This document shows positions 1 through 8,351 of a stretch of 64,000 nt of DNA, piece after piece (position 1 is the first letter of the stretch; each line of letters begins with the position of its first letter). Source of the DNA: CAZYBO01 sp964645205 (GTDB lineage Bacteria; Pseudomonadota; Alphaproteobacteria; Rickettsiales; SXRF01); contig CAZYBO010000004.1 in assembly GCA_964645205.1 (NCBI GenBank), positions 62,001-126,000 of the forward strand, read 5' to 3'. The notes under the pieces were generated by a model, which saw only the letters and a list, made by a program, of their open reading frames with translations, was not told where the DNA came from and ran no database searches. A program made the position numbers and the translations under genes.

Positions 1-311
1 CGCTCGATTTTATTCAATCTAATCATGAAGGCGAGTTGGTCGATGCCATCCAGGGCGCCGCCAAAGCGCACCAGGGCGTCATCATCAACGCAGGCGCGTA
101 CACCCACACCTCCATCGCCATCATGGATGCCTTGCTGACACTTAAAATTCCCGTCATCGAAGTGCATATGTCCAATATCTTCCGCCGCGAAGAATTTCGC
201 CATGAATCCTACGTTTCCAAAGCCGCCAAGGGCGTGATCTGCGGTTTTGGCAGCCACAGCTACCTGCTGGCGCTGGAGGCGATGGCTAAGTTAGTGGACA
301 GTGGGCGGTAG
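1..311 (+). CDS. aroQ: Type II 3-dehydroquinate dehydratase, 3' part
   Basis: The gene is cut by the window edge; the reading frame is open from base 3. The roughly 102 residues present carry the family signatures FIQSNHEGELVD, INAGAYTHTS and EVHMSNIFRREEFR. The enzyme converts 3-dehydroquinate to 3-dehydroshikimate in the cytosolic shikimate pathway, and the His of EVHMSN is a conserved active-site residue. About 40 residues of the N-terminus are missing compared with the usual 145-150. The stop lies 17 bases before the next gene, inside an imperfect inverted heptamer repeat. Confidence 0.93.
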   Translation, partial: LDFIQSNHEGELVDAIQGAAKAHQGVIINAGAYTHTSIAIMDALLTLKIPVIEVHMSNIFRREEFRHESYVSKAAKGVICGFGSHSYLLALEAMAKLVDSGR

Positions 312-328
312 ACAGTGAGCAAGAAAAC

Positions 329-1042
329 ATGATGTCCACCGTCCACCGTCCACCGTCCACATCTTACTGGCGCATCGGTCATCGCGGCGCGTGCGGCCAT
401 GCGCCGGAGAACACGCTCGCTTCCATACGCAAAGCGCTAGAACTCGGCGTACACGGGTTTGAATTCGACATCCAGCTTTCCAAGGATGGCGAACCGGTGG
501 TCATCCATGACGACACGCTGGAACGCACCACCAACGGTTCCGGCAAAGTATCCGATCACACGCTCGAAGCATTACAGAAACTCGACGCGGGCGGCGGCGA
601 GCCCATCCCTTCCTTACGCGATGTGCTGGAGTTGGTGGACAAGCGTTGCCGCTTGTTCATTGAACTGAAAGCACCCGACGCCGCCGCGCCCGTGGCGGAA
701 ATGCTCAGTCACTATGTCGAAAATGTCGGCTGGACGTGGGAACAGCTTTACGTCGTCTCCTTCGACCATCTGCAAATCGCAGCTATGCGCGCCATGCTCC
801 CCGAAATCCGCACCGGCGCGCTCTTGGTGGGCATCCCCGTGAGTTTGGCGGCGATCGCCACCGAAGCAGGCGCATGGGCGATCAATCCCTGCATCCACCA
901 CATCAGCCAAGCACTGGTGGACGATGCGCACCACCGCGGATTGAAAGTGCTCACCTGGACAGCGAACAAACCGGAGCATATCGCGAAGGCGAAATCACTC
1001 GGGGTAGACGGTATTTTCAGCGATTTCCCGGAACGGCTGTAA
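329..1042 (+). CDS. Glycerophosphodiester phosphodiesterase family protein
   Basis: The 237-residue protein has the GDPD-family core: GHRGACGHAPENT (catalytic His-Arg), EFDIQLSKDG (metal-binding Glu/Asp), VIHDDTLERTTNG and ELKAP, with SLGVDGIFSDFP at the C-terminus. Enzymes of this family hydrolyse glycerophosphodiesters to sn-glycerol 3-phosphate and an alcohol. No signal peptide is visible, so a cytosolic UgpQ-like role is likely. Two ATG codons at 329 and 332 are both possible starts. The first residues after them are encoded by a GTCCACC heptamer array and are not part of the domain. The gene abuts aat. Confidence 0.85.
   Translation: MMSTVHRPPSTSYWRIGHRGACGHAPENTLASIRKALELGVHGFEFDIQLSKDGEPVVIHDDTLERTTNGSGKVSDHTLEALQKLDAGGGEPIPSLRDVLELVDKRCRLFIELKAPDAAAPVAEMLSHYVENVGWTWEQLYVVSFDHLQIAAMRAMLPEIRTGALLVGIPVSLAAIATEAGAWAINPCIHHISQALVDDAHHRGLKVLTWTANKPEHIAKAKSLGVDGIFSDFPERL
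334..361 (+). repeat. Heptamer tandem repeat GTCCACC, four copies
   Basis: Four consecutive copies of GTCCACC (the last ends in A) lie directly after the start codon of the glycerophosphodiesterase gene. The preceding bases 294-318 contain degenerate reverse-complement heptamers (GTGGACA, GTGGGCG, GTAGACA), so the array can also fold back on the aroQ stop region. A change of one repeat unit would shift the reading frame. Confidence 0.75.
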
Positions 1043-1753
1043 TTGGAACCCACACCCGAGCTCCTGCTTGCCGCCTACACGCAAGGCTATTTCCCGATGG
1101 CCGAAAGCCGAGACGCGCAGGAGGTGCGCTGGATGCAACCGGAACTACGCGGCGTCATCCCGCTCGACGATTTTCATGTTCCTCGCAGCCTTGCCAAATT
1201 CATGAAAAAATCTCCCTTTACCTTCACCGCCGACGCCGCGTTTGAAACCGTCATCCGCGCCTGCGCAGAGCGCGACGAAACCTGGATCAACGATAAAATC
1301 GTCGCGCTCTATTGCGAGCTGCATGCGCGCGGCTTCGCACACAGCATCGAATGCTGGAAACCCACTAACTCCCTCCCCCCTTGTGGGGGAGGGTTGGGGA
1401 GAGGGGGAACTATCAACGACCCAGAACGCGGAGACAGCCCCCTCTCCCCGCCCTCTCCCACAAGGGGAGAGGGGAAAGAAGGATCGGGATTTACGCTGGC
1501 CGGCGGATTATACGGCGTGTCCATCGGCGGCGCGTTTTTCGGCGAGAGTATGTTCTCCCGCGAAAGCAACGCCAGCAAATGCGCACTGGTGGAACTCATC
1601 CGCAGGTTGCGCGAAATGGGCTATATGCTGCTCGACGCACAATACACCAACGAGCATTTGACCCAGTTCGGCATTACCGAAATCCCGCACGAAAGTTATA
1701 TGCAGCAGCTCGCAATGGCCTTAAAAGTGCGTATAGCGAACGGCTGGAATTAA
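1043..1753 (+). CDS. aat: Leucyl/phenylalanyl-tRNA--protein transferase with in-frame repeat insert
   Basis: This enzyme transfers Leu or Phe from tRNA to N-terminal basic residues, marking proteins for ClpAP under the N-end rule. Family blocks are PELLLAAYTQGYFPMAES, WINDKIVALYCELHARGFAH, GGLYGVSIGGAFFGESMFSR and LLDAQYTNEHLTQFG. The start is TTG at 1043, directly after the preceding TAA; later ATGs would delete the conserved PELLLAAY block. Between the HSIEC-W and GGLYGV blocks, normally joined by a few residues, lie about 40 low-complexity Pro/Gly residues encoded by the palindromic repeat at 1369-1474. The frame stays open through it. Confidence 0.92.
   Translation: MEPTPELLLAAYTQGYFPMAESRDAQEVRWMQPELRGVIPLDDFHVPRSLAKFMKKSPFTFTADAAFETVIRACAERDETWINDKIVALYCELHARGFAHSIECWKPTNSLPPCGGGLGRGGTINDPERGDSPLSPPSPTRGEGKEGSGFTLAGGLYGVSIGGAFFGESMFSRESNASKCALVELIRRLREMGYMLLDAQYTNEHLTQFGITEIPHESYMQQLAMALKVRIANGWN
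1369..1474 (+). repeat. Palindromic element inserted in frame in aat (CCCTCTCCC family)
   Basis: The left arm (1369-1407) and right arm (1438-1474) are near reverse complements around a 30-base centre. Each arm is itself a small hairpin around CCTTGTGGG or CCCACAAGG, giving a cloverleaf-like fold. The same family occurs in cysS at 21042-21122. It encodes Pro/Gly/Ser/Arg-rich sequence that is absent from the normal Aat fold. Confidence 0.85.
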
Positions 1754-1832
1754 TGTAATCTATTGTAATATATAATTATATTCATGTATTAACTTTCATC
1801 AAACTGTCACAAAAAAGCAGGTATGTTTCGGC

Positions 1833-1838
1833 TATAAT
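1833..1838 (+). promoter_or_regulatory. Candidate -10 box TATAAT
   Basis: A perfect TATAAT lies 34 bases before the 1872 start, in an AT-rich gap. No convincing -35 is seen at the ideal spacing. A strong Shine-Dalgarno GAGGAG follows at 1857-1862, nine bases before the ATG. Confidence 0.45.
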
Positions 1839-1871
1839 AAACCTCATCAGCCATACGAGGAGCCAGATTTT

Positions 1872-3008
1872 ATGCCGCTTTTCACCTTCCATACCCCAGT
1901 CAGCGAACAGGATAGCCTGCAAGCCTTGCTGGATGTAGAGACCAAAAACTGGAGCAAGGAAGCAGCCGCAGCCAAACAAAGCGGCGCGGCGTTCGATAAA
2001 GCAAAACCGGAGCTGGACGCACTGAAAACCGCCTATCGCGGCGATGGCGAATTTTCTGCGGAGGATCTTTTCCTGCGCTACGCCACGCAGAATCATGCAG
2101 ATACGCCACTCAAAGAAAACGATGCCAAACGTCTGGGCGCGGCGTTGCTGCAACTGGAAAAAAACCTTGAAGCACGCCACCAGCTGCACCCTGAACTCTC
2201 CGTCAAAGGCAGCGATGGGAAAGAATACCCGCTCGAGCCGAAAGAACTTTCCGGCTGGCTGCAAGCCTCCGCAAGCGACGGCAAAACGCCGGGCATTGCC
2301 GTGGAAAAATGGGTCGCCGATCATAATATCAGCTTAACCGGCATGGCGCACCCGATCATGAACGGCAGCGAAAAAATCCTCATTGAAACTGCCGCAGGCC
2401 AGCGTCGCGTAGTGGGCAACGGCATCCTCGCCGAACCGATGGGCGGGCATTACGGCGGCATTGACGGCGTGAAAGTCGGCGATGGCGACTTGCTCGACGT
2501 CTATATCAGCACATCCGTCCATGACGGGATGACACAGGGCAAACCGTACAAAGGCGCGGTATTCGTCATGCAGCAGATGGATAAAGGCAAGAACGACGAG
2601 TTGAAAATCGGCTACGCCAAAAACGTGGATGAGTTTCAGTCCATCATGACCAGCAGTTGGAAAAACCCCGACGATTTCAAGAAACTCAACGAAGGCAAAT
2701 ATATTGAAATCGACCACGCGCAGTACGAGCAACTCAAATCCGCACTGAAAGAAAAGCCTACGCTGACGCTGGATGAATTCGTCGAAAAGCTGCATCTCGA
2801 CCCCAAGGCCGTAGAACGCAAACCCGAAGGCAAGCCGCACGCGGCCACCATCATCCCCGATAGTTTAAAGGGATTATCGGCGGATACGCTGGACGGCAGC
2901 ATCACCGCCGCGACGCAGGCAGTGCATCATCTCGCTTCCGCCACCGATGCGTTGTCGATCCCGGCGCAACCGCGCGGGAACCCGTCACGCGGCGCCGGCC
3001 TTACTTAA
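1872..3008 (+). CDS. Uncharacterised protein with phage-type pyrophosphatase-like domain
   Basis: This 378-residue protein is not recognised along its whole length. The N-terminal half is charged and probably helical. From about residue 177 to 265 it reads RRVVGNGILAEP, then GGIDGVKVGDGDLLDVYIS, AVFVMQQMD and LKIGYAKNVDEF. This spacing resembles a pyrophosphatase-like domain that I recall from phage head-associated proteins (GxDGDxxDVFI, then VxDQ, then KxxxGF). This is inference from memory. No signal peptide or membrane segment is seen. The start ATG has a good GAGGAG site. The stop overlaps the convergent yqgE by four bases. Confidence 0.5.
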   Translation: MPLFTFHTPVSEQDSLQALLDVETKNWSKEAAAAKQSGAAFDKAKPELDALKTAYRGDGEFSAEDLFLRYATQNHADTPLKENDAKRLGAALLQLEKNLEARHQLHPELSVKGSDGKEYPLEPKELSGWLQASASDGKTPGIAVEKWVADHNISLTGMAHPIMNGSEKILIETAAGQRRVVGNGILAEPMGGHYGGIDGVKVGDGDLLDVYISTSVHDGMTQGKPYKGAVFVMQQMDKGKNDELKIGYAKNVDEFQSIMTSSWKNPDDFKKLNEGKYIEIDHAQYEQLKSALKEKPTLTLDEFVEKLHLDPKAVERKPEGKPHAATIIPDSLKGLSADTLDGSITAATQAVHHLASATDALSIPAQPRGNPSRGAGLT

Positions 3009-3592
3009 GCGTGCCCTACCGTATTGGAAAAATGCCCGAGATCGATGCCCAGTGAGGCCACCGCGCCGTTCCACTTGGTTTCGTTGCTGGCGTCGAACAC
3101 CAGTTTCGCGCTGGCGGGCACGATAATCCAGCTTCCGGTTTCGATCTCCGACTCGAGCTGACCTGCCGACCACCCGGAATAGCCGAGCACCAGCATCCCC
3201 TGCGCGGGGCCTTTACCCTGCGCGAGCTCCTGCAAAATCGATACGCTGGAGGTGACGACGATGCCGTCCTTGCGGATCAGATAGCCTTCCGCATCGTAAT
3301 CGGCGCTATGCACGACAAAACCGCGGTTGGATTCCACCGGGCCGCCGAAATGCACCGGCAATTCGCGCAGTTCGGATTCTGCGGTAATGTCGAGCTGTTC
3401 GAGTATTTCTTTGAGATGCACATTGCCGACGGGGTAATTGACGATGACGCCCATCGCGCCTTCTTCATTGTGCGCGCACAGGTAAATCACCGAGCGCGTG
3501 AAGCAGGAATCCTCCATCGATGGCGTGGCAATAAGCAAATGCCCTGCCAGAGAACCGGAGATACGGATGTCGGATGCGACTTTTTTTGCCAT
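3005..3592 (-). CDS. YqgE/AlgH family protein (UPF0301)
   Basis: The 195-residue protein matches UPF0301: GHLLIATPSMEDSCFTRSVIYL near the N-terminus, GAMGVIVNYP, VHFGGPVESNRGFVVHS and LVLGYSGWSAGQLESEI. The biochemical role of the family is not established. I chose ATG 3592 (MAKK); an upstream ATG at 3610 would add six residues. A perfect TATAAT on this strand at 3605-3600 lies so close to ATG 3592 that the transcript could have almost no leader. It converges on the 1872 gene with a four-base overlap of stops. Confidence 0.88.
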   Translation of the reverse strand: MAKKVASDIRISGSLAGHLLIATPSMEDSCFTRSVIYLCAHNEEGAMGVIVNYPVGNVHLKEILEQLDITAESELRELPVHFGGPVESNRGFVVHSADYDAEGYLIRKDGIVVTSSVSILQELAQGKGPAQGMLVLGYSGWSAGQLESEIETGSWIIVPASAKLVFDASNETKWNGAVASLGIDLGHFSNTVGHA

Positions 3593-3652
3593 TAATCCAT
3601 TATAAAACATTTTCGGCGAAAATACAGGTTTTAAATCGCTCGCGTCTTATTT

Positions 3653-4588
3653 ATGAACACGCCCGTCCACCTTTCTCCGCGCCATCACGAAGTATGCCGC
3701 ACCCTCTGGATATGGGCGGCAGCATGCGTGATGATGGTCGCCATGTGGGTGCTGGCAAGCGGCGTGCGCATCGTGTGGGCGAACGACATATGGCCGGTGC
3801 TGGCGCTCGTGATATGCGCGTTCATCGGTTGGTTTTACCGCTACGTACGACGCGACGACCATATTTGCCTGCTCGGTCACGCCACCGCGCAATTGTTGCT
3901 GATCACCGCTACCGGCGCAATGCTTTCCTACCTCACCGCGCGGCTAAATATCCCTTTGGTTGACGAGCAGCTTATCGCACTCGACCGCATGTTTTTCTTC
4001 GACTGGCGCGACTATATTGCGTGGGTTGACACACACCCCACGCTCGCCGCCCTCTTCACCGTCGCCTACCGCGCAACGGGCGCGCAGATTATCGTATTGG
4101 CGGTACTGCTCTTTCTTTACAAGCAGGCAGCGCACATCCAGCGCTTCATTTTCGCCTACACGATCAGCGCACTGACCATCATTTTTCTTGCCATGCTGTT
4201 CCCTGCGGTAGGCGGGTACGTGCATTACGATATTGATGTGATGACGGCTTACCAGCACGTGCATCCTGAAACGGCGCGCATCCACGAAGAGCCCCTGCTG
4301 TCCATGCGCGCGCAAGCAGGTGAGCTGATCCTGCCGATGTACGGTCTTATCACCTTCCCCTCGTTCCATTCGGCGCTGGCGATATTGCTGACATACGCCT
4401 GCTGGCCGCTGCGTAGGTTGCGCTGGTTTGTGCTGCCGCTAAACGTAATAACGTTATTTTCCACGCCGGTGGACGGCGGCCATTATCTGACGGACGTACT
4501 GGCGGGCGTGGGGATTGCGCTGATCGGCATCGCGCTTGCCAGGCGGCTTATGCGTGAGATGACGCCCAGACCGGAAGCGCCGCGGTAA
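3653..4588 (+). CDS. PAP2-superfamily membrane phosphatase/phosphotransferase
   Basis: This 311-residue protein has at least six hydrophobic segments (about residues 15-40, 47-65, 75-100, 140-160, 170-190 and the last 30). Two PAP2 active-site motifs are clear: FPSFHSALAIL near residue 235 (Ser-x-x-His type) and GGHYLTDVLAG near residue 275 with the catalytic His and Asp. This arrangement resembles the PAP2_3 (inositol-phosphorylceramide-synthase-like) branch, so a lipid phosphate or phosphodiester head group is the likely substrate at the inner membrane. The 3' end overlaps the convergent ygfZ by 41 bases. Confidence 0.8.
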   Translation: MNTPVHLSPRHHEVCRTLWIWAAACVMMVAMWVLASGVRIVWANDIWPVLALVICAFIGWFYRYVRRDDHICLLGHATAQLLLITATGAMLSYLTARLNIPLVDEQLIALDRMFFFDWRDYIAWVDTHPTLAALFTVAYRATGAQIIVLAVLLFLYKQAAHIQRFIFAYTISALTIIFLAMLFPAVGGYVHYDIDVMTAYQHVHPETARIHEEPLLSMRAQAGELILPMYGLITFPSFHSALAILLTYACWPLRRLRWFVLPLNVITLFSTPVDGGHYLTDVLAGVGIALIGIALARRLMREMTPRPEAPR

Positions 4589-5381
4589 CGCCTACGCCGC
4601 CGGCTGTAAGCGCCACACCGCTTTCCTGAGCGCGCTGATATTCTTCTTCGCGGATGAACGCCAGCCCGAGTTCGCCTGCATGCGAACGCACTTCGCCCAC
4701 CGTCACGTCGCCCGCAAGGATCGGTGTGCCTGCTTCGGGCAATTCACCGTTTTGCGCATGCACGGTATAAAGCGCTTTCCTTACCTGCCCGCGATATTTA
4801 CTGCGCGCGGTCACTTCCTGCCCTACATAACAGCCCTTCTGGAAATCAACGCCGTGCAGTGGCTCGAACCCGCTTTCCAGCAACAGCGTTTTATCCACGA
4901 TCAGATCGCGGCTGCCATCGGGCGCGCCGAGCCGCAAACGGTGGCGGTCATAATCGTCCGGCGTGACGCTCTGCCAGCCCTGCTGCGCGCACCATGACGC
5001 GTTTAAGGCTACATCGCCCGTGATGCGAAAACCCAACTCCGGCAAGCGCGGATCGCGCGCCAGTTGTGCGGATTCACCACCCCAAACCGCAACAACCCCT
5101 TGCGATTCCGGCAGCCGTTCTATCGCCACTTTCGAGCGCAACTTATACAGCGAAAGCCGCTTGTAAAGATCGTCCAACCGATGCTTCTCACCGTCGAGCA
5201 ATACCCTCTGCCCGTCACCGCTGAGGAAAAAATCATGCAGATATTTTCCCTGCGGCGACAACAGCGCCGCGTAGCAGGGCAGCTTCGTCACATCGTTGCT
5301 GACCAGCCCTTGCAAAAACGAAACCGTATCCTCGCCGGAAAACGAGAGCAGCCCGCGCTGGGGTAAATGGGTATAATACAT
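4548..5381 (-). CDS. ygfZ: Folate-binding YgfZ family iron-sulfur protein
   Basis: The 277-residue protein has the YgfZ/GCV-T-like fold. The diagnostic motif KGCYVGQEVTARSKYRG, with the redox-active Cys of KGCYxGQE, is near residue 180, and LSFSGEDTVSFLQGLVSNDV is near the N-terminus. The family binds tetrahydrofolate and supports repair or assembly of iron-sulfur enzymes such as MiaB. It converges with the PAP2 gene, and the 41-base overlap means both C-termini share DNA. Confidence 0.9.
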   Translation of the reverse strand: MYYTHLPQRGLLSFSGEDTVSFLQGLVSNDVTKLPCYAALLSPQGKYLHDFFLSGDGQRVLLDGEKHRLDDLYKRLSLYKLRSKVAIERLPESQGVVAVWGGESAQLARDPRLPELGFRITGDVALNASWCAQQGWQSVTPDDYDRHRLRLGAPDGSRDLIVDKTLLLESGFEPLHGVDFQKGCYVGQEVTARSKYRGQVRKALYTVHAQNGELPEAGTPILAGDVTVGEVRSHAGELGLAFIREEEYQRAQESGVALTAGGVGVTAALPVWASSHA

Positions 5382-5460
5382 ACGCGCACTCTACGCTAAG
5401 ATCTGGAAAATATAAAGGGTTGCGTATTATATACATAATATATATGTATAATTATTATAA

Positions 5461-5519
5461 TTGACAATATATTAAAGTGATATATTGTCTGGCACCACAG
5501 CCAGCGCTGATTTATCAGC
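5461..5519 (+). promoter_or_regulatory. Promoter with overlapping palindrome and two leader hairpins
   Basis: TTGACA at 5461-5466 is followed after 16 bases by TATTGT (5483-5488). An inverted repeat with perfect nine-base arms, GACAATATA at 5463-5471 and TATATTGTC at 5481-5489, covers both boxes and looks like an operator. Directly downstream are two short hairpins, CTGGC/GCCAG (5489-5504) and GCTGA/TCAGC (5506-5519). The preceding 60 bases are extremely AT-rich and hold another AT-only inverted repeat. The site points at the 5549 gene. Confidence 0.6.
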
Positions 5520-5548
5520 CCCTTCAACAATAATAAAAAACGGCACGC

Positions 5549-5968
5549 ATGAAAATCACCCAAGCAACTTTTCCCGATAACAAGCACATCGCGTTCATCC
5601 AGCTTTCCGACCCGAACCAGCTATTTCAGGGCGGTTGGGCTGAACGCAACCAACGCGTGATGGTGATCGGCATGCGCAAAAAAGAACACCCCCTGCTTCG
5701 CAGCGCCGTTGCCGACACCGCCGTAGACGGCGCGTATGTCCAGGAAAGCTGCTTCGGCAGCAACATATCGGGTAACCTCAAACTCATCGTCACCGACACA
5801 CCGTCGGCACTGCGCAACTTCATGGACAGGCTGGAAACCGACGGCATCATCAGCGAACCGGAAAAAGCACGCGCCGTGCAAGACCTCAAGCTGCGCAACG
5901 GCGCATTCCACCCCTTGCTACCCGAAAGAGTCTCCCGTGAACTGCAACACCACGGGGCGGGGATTTAG
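5549..5968 (+). CDS. Hypothetical protein, 139 residues
   Basis: I do not recognise this protein. It is a small soluble alpha/beta-looking chain without signal peptide or membrane segment; residues such as VMVIGMRKKEHPLLRSAV and FMDRLETDGII have normal globular composition. Codon use matches the neighbours. It follows a promoter-like region with a palindrome and leader hairpins and lacks a clear Shine-Dalgarno site before its ATG. It is transcribed divergently from ygfZ and converges on the 6024 gene. Confidence 0.65.
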   Translation: MKITQATFPDNKHIAFIQLSDPNQLFQGGWAERNQRVMVIGMRKKEHPLLRSAVADTAVDGAYVQESCFGSNISGNLKLIVTDTPSALRNFMDRLETDGIISEPEKARAVQDLKLRNGAFHPLLPERVSRELQHHGAGI

Positions 5969-6023
5969 GCTGCTTGCCGTCTGACCGAAACCACTAATCC
6001 GATGACAGCGTATAGTTATTTTT

Positions 6024-7466
6024 CTAATTGCGCGATTTCGCCTTCGCGTGCGTGATCACGGGCGCGCGGAATTCCGCTTCGGCTTTGGCACACAGGGGAA
6101 GGCGGTAGGTTTTAAACGGCAACAGGGACGGGCAGAGCATATCTCCGTCGCCTTTTATATCGACACCGGCCAGCATATCCAGATGCGGATCGTCCGAGCG
6201 GGCGCGCCAGCGCAGCGCTTCGGTCTTAATGCCGTGTTGCGGATTGTGCGCCTGTATGTCCTCGCAGACGGCGCGGAACAACGCGGAGGCATGCTCGCGG
6301 TCGCGTTTATCCGGCGCGATGAAAAACCCCACCGCTTCGGCAGTGAGGAACGCGTCGCGCGGCAGCTTCACCCCCTGCTGCACCACGGTAAACCCGCACA
6401 ATTTTCCATCCTCCTCCAGCACGAACGCGCTGATGGGCGGGTGAATGTCTTTCGAATGCAAATCGTGCCATAGTTTTTCCAGCTTACGCTCGCCGTCCGT
6501 ATAGTTTTTTTCCTTCAGGTAGCGCTTGCTGAGGTTAAGGAATTCGGCTTCGTCACCGGGCTGCAATTTGCGAACGTTACCGTGGGATTCGACATGGTTC
6601 TGCGTGTGCGCGCAGCCATATTGCCGAGCCGTGCGTTCGGTGAGTCCCATCACCCATATCTGCTCGTCGGTATGCCGCGCTTTGAGCAATTGATCGAGTT
6701 CATCGGTGGTAAACTTCACGTTGCTGTAAATCCGCTTGGTGTCCGGGTTTTCTTTCCATGTCCAGTATTGCATTTCGATCGCGCCGAGCTTGGTCGAGGA
6801 TTGCCCGATAGCGGGCAGCATCTGCGACGCAATGCCGTGCGCGCGGTATTCGGACGGCACATAGGTTCCTTCGATCTCGAACACATAATCGGCGTATTTC
6901 GGGTCGTAGACGCGCGTGCCGTAGGTGATCCCCACCACGCGCTGCGTATCAATCCTCGGCGCATCCGGCGCATCCTGCTTCGCGCTGGGTCGCGCCATCA
7001 CGCAGATGGTGGGATCGTCCTTATCCATGAATTTTTTCCAGTTCAGCCGCATGGTTTCTTCCAGCTCGTCAAGCCGCCGCGAAAGGTCGGGGGAATAATG
7101 TGTGCGGTTGGGAGAGTGCAGCAGCGCGAGCAAGTGCATGGCATGATTTTCACTGACCGCTTCGCGGCGCTGGCGCACGTCGCCGCCGGTTGCGGGCGCG
7201 GCCGCCATGATCTGCTGGCCGGTGATGCCGCGCATTTCTTCCACTTCCTCATTGGAAAGCGGGCGATATATCAGGTAGGAGCGCAGGAACAGCGGCGCCC
7301 ATTTATCGTGATCTTTTTCCTGCACGATATCGACATCCACCGCCACACGCGTACTATGGTTATAATGCGGGCGCGGCGCATGCCCTTGATCGGTCACGTA
7401 ACTCCTGAAATCATGGACGCCCCCCAGATTCGACCCCTCTTCATTGGTATAGCGCTTTGATTTCAT
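6024..7466 (-). CDS. Tandem GNAT-like acetyltransferase, uncharacterised
   Basis: This 480-residue protein appears to hold two GNAT-type modules. The first has a coenzyme-A loop-like motif YVPSEYRAHGIASQMLPAIG in mid-protein; the second has GFFIAPDKRDREHASALFRA near residue 400, after a beta-rich stretch FVLEEDGKLCGFTVVQQG. The N-terminal 130 residues are not recognised. Substrate is unknown. ATG 7466 is preferred; an upstream TTG at 7481 would add five residues. No Shine-Dalgarno site is evident. Assignment to GNAT rests on motif spacing only. Confidence 0.6.
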   Translation of the reverse strand: MKSKRYTNEEGSNLGGVHDFRSYVTDQGHAPRPHYNHSTRVAVDVDIVQEKDHDKWAPLFLRSYLIYRPLSNEEVEEMRGITGQQIMAAAPATGGDVRQRREAVSENHAMHLLALLHSPNRTHYSPDLSRRLDELEETMRLNWKKFMDKDDPTICVMARPSAKQDAPDAPRIDTQRVVGITYGTRVYDPKYADYVFEIEGTYVPSEYRAHGIASQMLPAIGQSSTKLGAIEMQYWTWKENPDTKRIYSNVKFTTDELDQLLKARHTDEQIWVMGLTERTARQYGCAHTQNHVESHGNVRKLQPGDEAEFLNLSKRYLKEKNYTDGERKLEKLWHDLHSKDIHPPISAFVLEEDGKLCGFTVVQQGVKLPRDAFLTAEAVGFFIAPDKRDREHASALFRAVCEDIQAHNPQHGIKTEALRWRARSDDPHLDMLAGVDIKGDGDMLCPSLLPFKTYRLPLCAKAEAEFRAPVITHAKAKSRN

Positions 7467-7551
7467 AGAATAATATAGCAATCCGCAAAATGGTTCAATT
7501 TTTCGTGCCAGTCTAGTATACTACCAGAAATTAATCTTTAAACTAGCAATT

Positions 7552-8316
7552 ATGTGCACCGTCGTTATCCTGCGCAGGCCTGACTCCCCATGGCCGCTAC
7601 TCGTCGCCGAAAACCGCGACGAAAAAAGCACGCGCCCGTCTAAAGTTCCCGGAAGGCACTGGGCGTCCGCCCCCGGCATCGTCGCCGGTCTCGACCTTGC
7701 CAGCCCCGTGCGCGGCAGTTGGCTTGGCGTCAACGACAACCACGTATTCGCCACCCTTATCAATTCCGCAGGCACCACCGGCACGCGAGGGAAAAAAAGT
7801 CGTGGCGATATTGTATTGCGCGCACTCCGCCAACCCAGCGCAATCGCGGCAAAAGATCACCTGATGAAGCTGCACGCCGATGAATATCCCTCGTTCTTCG
7901 TAGTCGTCGCCGATAAAAAAGATGCCTATTGCCTGAAGTCGGACGGCACGCACATCATGATGCAGACGATCCCCGAAGGCCTGTCGATGATAACCCCTAA
8001 GGGATTGAACGAACCCGACTGCCCGCGCCACGCATTCCTGCAAAAATTTCAGGAAGCCGCCATCCCCGACCCCGCAAGCCGCAACTGGCGGGCATGGACA
8101 AAATTGCTCGCGCAGCCCTCGACCGAAGGCACGTTCGACGCCCCCACCCTCGCCCATCCCTTGAAAGGCATGGAAACCCTGTCCTCTGCCCTGCTCGCGT
8201 TCCCGGCCAGCAATATGCAGGACGACATCTTCCTCTACGCCAACGGTAAACCCGGCGAAAAATCCTACCAGCCCGTATCCCTACAGCCCGCAAAGCAACA
8301 CGGCGCACACCTGTAA
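7552..8316 (+). CDS. NRDE family protein (TANGO2-like)
   Basis: The 254-residue protein begins MCTVVILRR, with Cys2 as the candidate N-terminal nucleophile of an Ntn-hydrolase-like fold. It has the family-naming motif AENRDE near residue 20, followed by GSWLGVNDNHVFATLINS. NRDE/TANGO2 proteins occur from bacteria to mitochondria, and their enzymatic activity is not settled. A weak promoter with TATACT at 7517-7522 lies upstream. The gene is followed by tRNA-Thr on the opposite strand. Confidence 0.8.
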   Translation: MCTVVILRRPDSPWPLLVAENRDEKSTRPSKVPGRHWASAPGIVAGLDLASPVRGSWLGVNDNHVFATLINSAGTTGTRGKKSRGDIVLRALRQPSAIAAKDHLMKLHADEYPSFFVVVADKKDAYCLKSDGTHIMMQTIPEGLSMITPKGLNEPDCPRHAFLQKFQEAAIPDPASRNWRAWTKLLAQPSTEGTFDAPTLAHPLKGMETLSSALLAFPASNMQDDIFLYANGKPGEKSYQPVSLQPAKQHGAHL

Positions 8317-8351
8317 ATCCCGGCTGTCTGTCGTTGAAAATAATAAGGAAA

